This document shows, piece by piece, positions 21,885 through 25,690 of a DNA stretch of 25,690 bases. The notes under the pieces are model-generated. The model did not search any database. It was not told the DNA's origin and worked only from the letters and a program-made list of their open reading frames with translations. Each line of letters starts with the position of its first letter. The first letter of the stretch is position 1. The position numbers and the translations under genes were made by a program. Origin of the DNA: Flavobacterium sp. (GTDB lineage: Bacteria; Bacteroidota; Bacteroidia; Flavobacteriales; Flavobacteriaceae); the NCBI GenBank assembly GCA_017984035.1, contig JAGOAF010000019.1, forward strand, positions 1 to 25,690, in the 5' to 3' direction.

Positions 21885-22844
21885 ATGTTTAAACTCAAAT
21901 CTCCAGTATTTTTGGTTTTGTTGCTTTTTCCTTTAGTGAATTATGCACAATACACTGACCAAATCAATTCCAATAGACCAGGCGAAACGATGTCGGCTTT
22001 TGCCGTTGGAAAATCAGTTATACAATTGGAAACCGGAGCCTATGGAATTGCACAAAAGCACCATCTTCTCAACTATGTAGCTAATGGATTCGGAGTTAAT
22101 GCAACAATTCGCTATGGCCTTTTAATGGAAAAATTAGAATTTCTTGCCGATGTACAATACCAAAATCAAGTATTTGAAGCACGGTATACAAAATTGAACC
22201 AAAAAGCATTCAAACAAACCCTTATCGGTGCTAAATATTTACTTTACGACCCTTTTAAAAAACAAGAAAAAAAAGTAAATGTATATAGCTGGAAAGTGGA
22301 TAAATCATTTAAATGGAAACAAATGATTCCTGCAGTATCTGTTTTTGCAGGTACCAATATCACTTCAGCAAATAATCCCTACCACTTTTCTTCAAAAGCC
22401 AGTATATCGCCAAAAGTGATATTGATAACTCAAAATCATTTTGGAGATGGTAGCTGGGTATTTGTGACTAACACTATCGCTGATTATATAGGTACGGAAT
22501 TTCCGAGTTATGGCTATGCCGTAACCCTTACAAAAGGCATCAATAAAAATTGGTCTGGATTTATAGAAAACCAAGGCTACAAAAGTGATTTTTACAGTGA
22601 TTTAATTGTACGATCTGGAGCTGCTTATTTAGTTAACGAAGATCTTCAACTAGACGTTTCAGCTAGTGCTAGCTTAAAAAACACCCCTTCCATTTTTTAT
22701 GGGGGTGTAGGTCTTTCTTGGAGATTCGATAACAATTATATAGAAATTAGAACCCCTGTTGAAGAAGACTCTAAAATTCTAAAAGCAAAAAAGAAAGACA
22801 AAAAAGAAAAAACAAAAAAGAAAAAGAAATTCCTGATTTTCTAG
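21885..22844 (+). CDS. Outer-membrane beta-barrel protein (phenol-degradation MetA-like transporter family)
   Basis: The 319 residues begin with a signal peptide, MFKLKSPVFLVLLLFPLVNYAQ, with cleavage likely before or after Q. The mature start DQINSNRPGETMSAFAVGKSVIQLETG and the alternating strands after it (ATIRYGLL, FLADVQYQNQ, GSWVFVTNTIADYIG, LQLDVSASASL, FYGGVGLSWRF) look like barrel proteins that databases call putative MetA-pathway of phenol degradation or transporter. That name says little about substrate. An unusual feature is a lysine-rich extension of about 25 residues after the last predicted strand (KAKKKDKKEKTKKKKK), although the very last residue is the phenylalanine expected of Bam substrates. 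The GNAT gene begins 10 bp downstream and is probably co-transcribed. Confidence 0.75.
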   Translation: MFKLKSPVFLVLLLFPLVNYAQYTDQINSNRPGETMSAFAVGKSVIQLETGAYGIAQKHHLLNYVANGFGVNATIRYGLLMEKLEFLADVQYQNQVFEARYTKLNQKAFKQTLIGAKYLLYDPFKKQEKKVNVYSWKVDKSFKWKQMIPAVSVFAGTNITSANNPYHFSSKASISPKVILITQNHFGDGSWVFVTNTIADYIGTEFPSYGYAVTLTKGINKNWSGFIENQGYKSDFYSDLIVRSGAAYLVNEDLQLDVSASASLKNTPSIFYGGVGLSWRFDNNYIEIRTPVEEDSKILKAKKKDKKEKTKKKKKFLIF

Positions 22845-22854
22845 ATTATACCTA

Positions 22855-23973
22855 ATGATACAAATCAAAGAAGCTATTACCAAAAGTGAATTGACTGATT
22901 ATATTAAATTCCCTTTTTCCTTATATAAAGACAACCAATACTGGGTGCCACCCATTATTGCTGACGAATTAGAAACTTTTGACAAAAGCAAAAACCCGGC
23001 TTTTGAAAACGCTGAAGCGTATTTCTATATAGCCTATCGCAACAATGAAATAGTTGGTCGGATTGCCGCTATCATCAATTGGGAAGAAGTCAATAACCAA
23101 CAAAAGAAAAAAGTCCGTTTTGGCTGGTTTGATGTCATTGATGATATTGAAGTAACTAAAGCATTACTGGAAAAAGTATATGAGTTAGGTCGCAATAACA
23201 ATCTTGAATATGTAGAAGGTCCAATGGGATTTTCTAATTTGGATAAAGTTGGAGTTCTTACTGAAGGTTTTGAAGAAATTGGCACCATGATTACCTGGTA
23301 CAATCATCCCTATTACGCTAGCCATTTTGAACAATTGGGATATGTAACTGAAAAGGAATATTTAGAAAATAAATTCCCTTTTGAAAACGTAAAATTAGAG
23401 TTTTTTGATAAAGCGCAAGAACTAATCAAAAGACGATACCAACTTCGACCAATCAACTTCAAAAAGACGAAAGAAGTAATGCCTTATGTAGATAAAATGT
23501 TTGATTTATTCAATGCTTCCTATGCTAGTTTATCATCATTCGTTGCTATTTCTGACATTCAAAAAGACTATTTCAAGAAAAAATACATCAGTTTTATCAA
23601 TCCGGAATACATCAAATTTGTGGAAGACAAAGACGGCAATTTAGTCGCTTTTGCTATCGTGATGCCTAGCTTTTCAAAGGCACTACAGAAGGCAAAAGGC
23701 AAATTATTCCCTTTTGGATTCCTGCACTTAATTAATGCTAGAAACAACAGCAAAGACGTAACTTTTTATTTGATTGGGGTACATCCTGAATACCAAAACA
23801 AAGGGGTTCATGCGATAATTTTCAAAGAATACCACACCACTTTTACTGAAAAAGGCATTCAAAATTGCATCCGAACTCCTGAATTAGCTGACAATCATGC
23901 GATTCATTTGCTGTGGAAAAATTTTGATCCCAAAATTGTATGTAGAAGAAAAACGTTTCGGAAAGAGTTATAA
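22855..23973 (+). CDS. Two-domain GNAT-type N-acyltransferase, YghO-like; candidate ceramide-type N-acyltransferase
   Basis: This 372-residue soluble protein has two GNAT-like halves. The N-terminal half has FPFSLYKDNQYWVPP and the strand YFYIAYRNNEIVGRIAAI. The C-terminal half has GNLVAFAIVMPSF and the acyl-CoA binding loop IGVHPEYQNKGVHAIIF. Between them EGPMGFSNLDKVGVLTEGF is a striking block seen in E. coli YghO-like proteins. As I recall, the bacterial ceramide synthase of Caulobacter is a soluble acyltransferase of this kind. The neighbour converging from the right is an alpha-oxoamine synthase of the serine palmitoyltransferase type, so this enzyme may add the second acyl chain to a sphingoid or capnine base. 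That is an inference from family resemblance and location. It is probably co-transcribed with the outer-membrane protein gene. Confidence 0.8.
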   Translation: MIQIKEAITKSELTDYIKFPFSLYKDNQYWVPPIIADELETFDKSKNPAFENAEAYFYIAYRNNEIVGRIAAIINWEEVNNQQKKKVRFGWFDVIDDIEVTKALLEKVYELGRNNNLEYVEGPMGFSNLDKVGVLTEGFEEIGTMITWYNHPYYASHFEQLGYVTEKEYLENKFPFENVKLEFFDKAQELIKRRYQLRPINFKKTKEVMPYVDKMFDLFNASYASLSSFVAISDIQKDYFKKKYISFINPEYIKFVEDKDGNLVAFAIVMPSFSKALQKAKGKLFPFGFLHLINARNNSKDVTFYLIGVHPEYQNKGVHAIIFKEYHTTFTEKGIQNCIRTPELADNHAIHLLWKNFDPKIVCRRKTFRKEL

Positions 23974-23978
23974 CGTAT

Positions 23979-24022
23979 AGTCAAAAAAAAATCCATTCAA
24001 ATGAATGGATTTTTTTTTGACT
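23979..24022. terminator. Bidirectional terminator: 21-bp perfect palindrome between convergent genes
   Basis: Positions 23979-23999 and 24002-24022 are perfect inverted copies. The core ATCCATTCA is flanked by nine A on the left and nine T on the right, with only two bases between the arms. Either strand gives a hairpin followed by a U tract, so it ends both the GNAT gene (6 bp past its stop) and the alpha-oxoamine synthase gene (11 bp past its stop). Confidence 0.92.
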
Positions 24023-24032
24023 GTACTTTAGA

Positions 24033-25295
24033 TTAAGCATCCAAATCTACTTTGGTTTGCTCGGCAATTTGTCTGTACGTACCGTTAACTAATTTCTCGC
24101 GAATCGCTTCAAACGCTGATAAGGTTTCATCAATATCAGCCAATGTATGTGAAGCAGTTGGAATCATACGCAATAAAATAATTCCTTTTGGAATAACTGG
24201 ATAGACTACAATCGACAAGAAAATTCCGTAATTCTCTCTCAAATCGTTCACCATTACCATCGCTTCTGGAATAGAACCTTCTAGATATACTGGTGTGATA
24301 CAAGTATTGGTATCTCCAATATTGAATCCTTTTTCTTTTAAACCGTTTTGTAATGCATTCACATTAACCCACAATTTATCTTTTATCTCAGACGATTGAC
24401 GCAATAATTCCAAACGTTTCAACGAACCAATAGTTTGAATCATTGGCAACGCTTTAGCAAACATTTGCGAACGTAAATTGTATTTCAAATAATCTATTAT
24501 CTCTTTATCAGCAGCAACGAATGCACCTATATTCGCCATTGATTTGGCAAAAGTTGAAAAATACACATCAATTTCATCTTGAACTCCTTGCTCCTCTCCC
24601 GCTCCAGCACCTGTTTTTCCAAGTGTACCAAAACCGTGTGCATCGTCCACTAATAAACGGAAGTTGTATTTCTTTTTCATAGCTACTACTTCCTTTAGCT
24701 TTCCTTGTTGTCCACGCATTCCGAAAACCCCTTCAGTAATGAACAAAATTCCACCTCCAGTTTCAGTAGCAATTTTAGTTGCACGTTGCAAGTTTTTCTC
24801 CATACTCTCCACATCGTTATGACGATACGTAAAACGTTTTCCACTGTGCAAACGAACACCATCAATAATACAAGCATGGGCATCAACATCGTACACAATT
24901 ACATCGTTTCTGGTAACCAAAGCATCAATAGTAGACATGATTCCTTGGTAACCAAAATTCAATAAATAAGCCGATTCTTTCATAACAAAAGCTGCTAATT
25001 CTTGCTCTAATTGTTCGTGATATTTAGTATGACCACTCATCATACGCGCTCCCATTGGGTAAGCGGCACCATATTCAATCGCTGCATCAGCATCGGCTTT
25101 TCTAACTTCTGGATGATTGGCTAGACCTAAATAGTCATTCAAACTCCAGTTCAAAATATCTTTTCCTTGAAATTTCATTCTTGGTCCTAATTCGCCTTCC
25201 AATTTTGGAAAAACAAAATAACCTTCTGCTTGTGAAGCCCATTTTCCTAATGGTCCTTTATTAGTCTGAATTCTTTCGAATAAATCTTTTACCAT
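24033..25295 (-). CDS. Alpha-oxoamine synthase, serine palmitoyltransferase or cysteate acyltransferase type
   Basis: This 420-residue PLP enzyme of the alpha-oxoamine synthase group condenses an amino acid with an acyl-CoA or acyl-ACP and releases CO2. Visible parts are NWSLNDYLGLANHPEV (49-64), YPMGARMMSGHTKYHEQLE (79-97), H140 in DVDAHACIIDG (stacks on PLP), LLVDDAHGFGTLG with D217 and H220, and the Schiff-base lysine K251 in FSTFAKSMANIGAFVA. The length and these blocks fit Bacteroidota serine palmitoyltransferase better than BioF or Kbl. Flavobacteria also make sulfonolipids through a closely related cysteate acyltransferase, and the sequence alone does not separate the two. A -7 box gives a 30-nt leader. 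Its convergent neighbour is the GNAT acyltransferase. Confidence 0.88.
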   Translation of the reverse strand: MVKDLFERIQTNKGPLGKWASQAEGYFVFPKLEGELGPRMKFQGKDILNWSLNDYLGLANHPEVRKADADAAIEYGAAYPMGARMMSGHTKYHEQLEQELAAFVMKESAYLLNFGYQGIMSTIDALVTRNDVIVYDVDAHACIIDGVRLHSGKRFTYRHNDVESMEKNLQRATKIATETGGGILFITEGVFGMRGQQGKLKEVVAMKKKYNFRLLVDDAHGFGTLGKTGAGAGEEQGVQDEIDVYFSTFAKSMANIGAFVAADKEIIDYLKYNLRSQMFAKALPMIQTIGSLKRLELLRQSSEIKDKLWVNVNALQNGLKEKGFNIGDTNTCITPVYLEGSIPEAMVMVNDLRENYGIFLSIVVYPVIPKGIILLRMIPTASHTLADIDETLSAFEAIREKLVNGTYRQIAEQTKVDLDA

Positions 25296-25332
25296 GATAT
25301 ATATTGAAATTGTTTATTTTTTTTACGAACAG

Positions 25333-25340
25333 CAAAAATA
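25333..25340 (-). promoter_or_regulatory. -7 promoter box for the alpha-oxoamine synthase gene
   Basis: On the minus strand TATTTTTG matches TAnnTTTG. Initiation near 25326 gives about 31 nt before the ATG at 25295. Confidence 0.45.
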
Positions 25341-25448
25341 ATTATTTAAAATTTATAAAAGAATTGATTGGCTATTTATTTTAGTAAGCTAATTCCAGCT
25401 ATTCGTTGCAATTCGCATATCAATAGCAAGTGTGACTTATAAAATCAA

Positions 25449-25456
25449 TATCTTTG
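25449..25456 (+). promoter_or_regulatory. -7 promoter box for rdgB
   Basis: TATCTTTG matches TAnnTTTG. Initiation near 25463 leaves about 14 nt before the ATG at 25477, a short leader like that of the helicase gene. Confidence 0.5.
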
Positions 25457-25476
25457 AATTCTAATTCAGTACTCCT

Positions 25477-25690
25477 ATGCAACTCGTTTTCGCTTCCAAC
25501 AATAAAAATAAAATCAAAGAAATTCAATTGTTACTTCCAGACACCTTTCAAATCTTAAGTCTAGAAGACATTGGTTGTACCGAAGACATTCCAGAAACAG
25601 CAGACACAATCGAAGGAAATGCGATTTTAAAAGCCAATTATGTCACTCAAAAATACGGTTACGATTGCTTTGCAGATGATTCGGGTCTTG
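25477..25690 (+). CDS. rdgB: Non-canonical purine NTP pyrophosphatase (RdgB/HAM1 family), 5' part only
   Basis: The first 71 codons are present and the gene runs off the window. The start MQLVFASNNKNKIKEIQLLL matches the family's (T/S)xNxxK substrate-binding motif, and DTIEGNAILKANY followed by CFADDSGL is the conserved catalytic block with the metal-binding acidic pair. The full enzyme, normally about 190 residues, hydrolyses ITP, dITP and XTP to the monophosphates and so keeps deaminated purines out of DNA and RNA. The ATG is supported by a -7 box 21 bp upstream. It is divergent from the alpha-oxoamine synthase gene. Confidence 0.93.
   Translation, partial: MQLVFASNNKNKIKEIQLLLPDTFQILSLEDIGCTEDIPETADTIEGNAILKANYVTQKYGYDCFADDSGL

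Noticed and set aside
1..25690. CRISPR array, tRNA or rRNA genes, insertion sequence, prophage or defence island
   Set aside because: I looked for repeated spaced units, tRNA T-loop motifs, transposase or integrase domains and terminal repeats, and found none. Gene content and composition are uniform along the window.

Overview
The window looks like chromosome of a member of the Bacteroidota, most likely a Flavobacterium or close relative. Three things support this. The DNA is AT-rich. Start codons are mostly preceded by A-rich leaders rather than Shine-Dalgarno sequences. Many genes carry a TAnnTTTG box shortly upstream, which is the -7 element of the Bacteroidota housekeeping sigma factor. 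The gene families also fit: DUF4834, YfhO, a sphingolipid or sulfonolipid type alpha-oxoamine synthase, and flavobacterial-type dihydroorotase. I saw no rRNA, tRNA, CRISPR array, insertion sequence, phage gene or recognisable defence system. This is core-genome housekeeping DNA, and its interest lies in several family members that have lost textbook residues.

Layout. 1-162 is the tail of a small membrane protein. 241-3101 (+) holds a LolD-like ABC ATPase, a TIGR02757 family protein and a DEAD-box type RNA helicase. 3118-4221 (-) is a secreted YbhE-type lactonase. A 427-bp gene-free stretch follows. 4649-6893 (+) is a tight three-gene unit: a dihydroorotase-like protein without its metal-binding histidines, a DUF4870/Tic20-like membrane protein, and a serine esterase. 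6905-8178 (-) is a PhnP-like metallo-beta-lactamase-fold protein followed by a membrane-anchored protein. 8406-10757 (+) holds a large conserved protein of unknown function and a PhzF-family isomerase, which ends in a bidirectional terminator facing a Bcp-type peroxiredoxin (10801-11253, -). 11312-11962 (+) is an endonuclease III without iron-sulfur cysteines. 12019-12797 (-) is an ECF sigma factor followed by an unlisted 47-codon gene. 13076-15865 (+) is uvrA. 15862-21768 (-) holds a small membrane protein, a cell-surface glycan unit (YfhO membrane protein, GT4 glycosyltransferase, Wzx-like flippase) and a DUF4834 protein. 21885-23973 (+) is an outer-membrane protein followed by a two-domain GNAT acyltransferase. 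It converges on an alpha-oxoamine synthase of the serine palmitoyltransferase type (24033-25295, -). The window ends inside rdgB (25477 onward, +).

How the genes work together. DNA repair and nucleotide hygiene are well represented: uvrA, nth, rdgB, and possibly TIGR02757. Envelope building is the second theme: LolD-like ATPase, YfhO/GT4/flippase, the outer-membrane barrel, and the alpha-oxoamine synthase with its GNAT neighbour, which may be the two acyl-transfer steps of sphingolipid or sulfonolipid synthesis. The best leads are the metal-ligand-free dihydroorotase homologue, the cluster-free endonuclease III, the GNAT/alpha-oxoamine synthase pair, the UvrA with a shortened first zinc module, and the small gene downstream of the ECF sigma factor.
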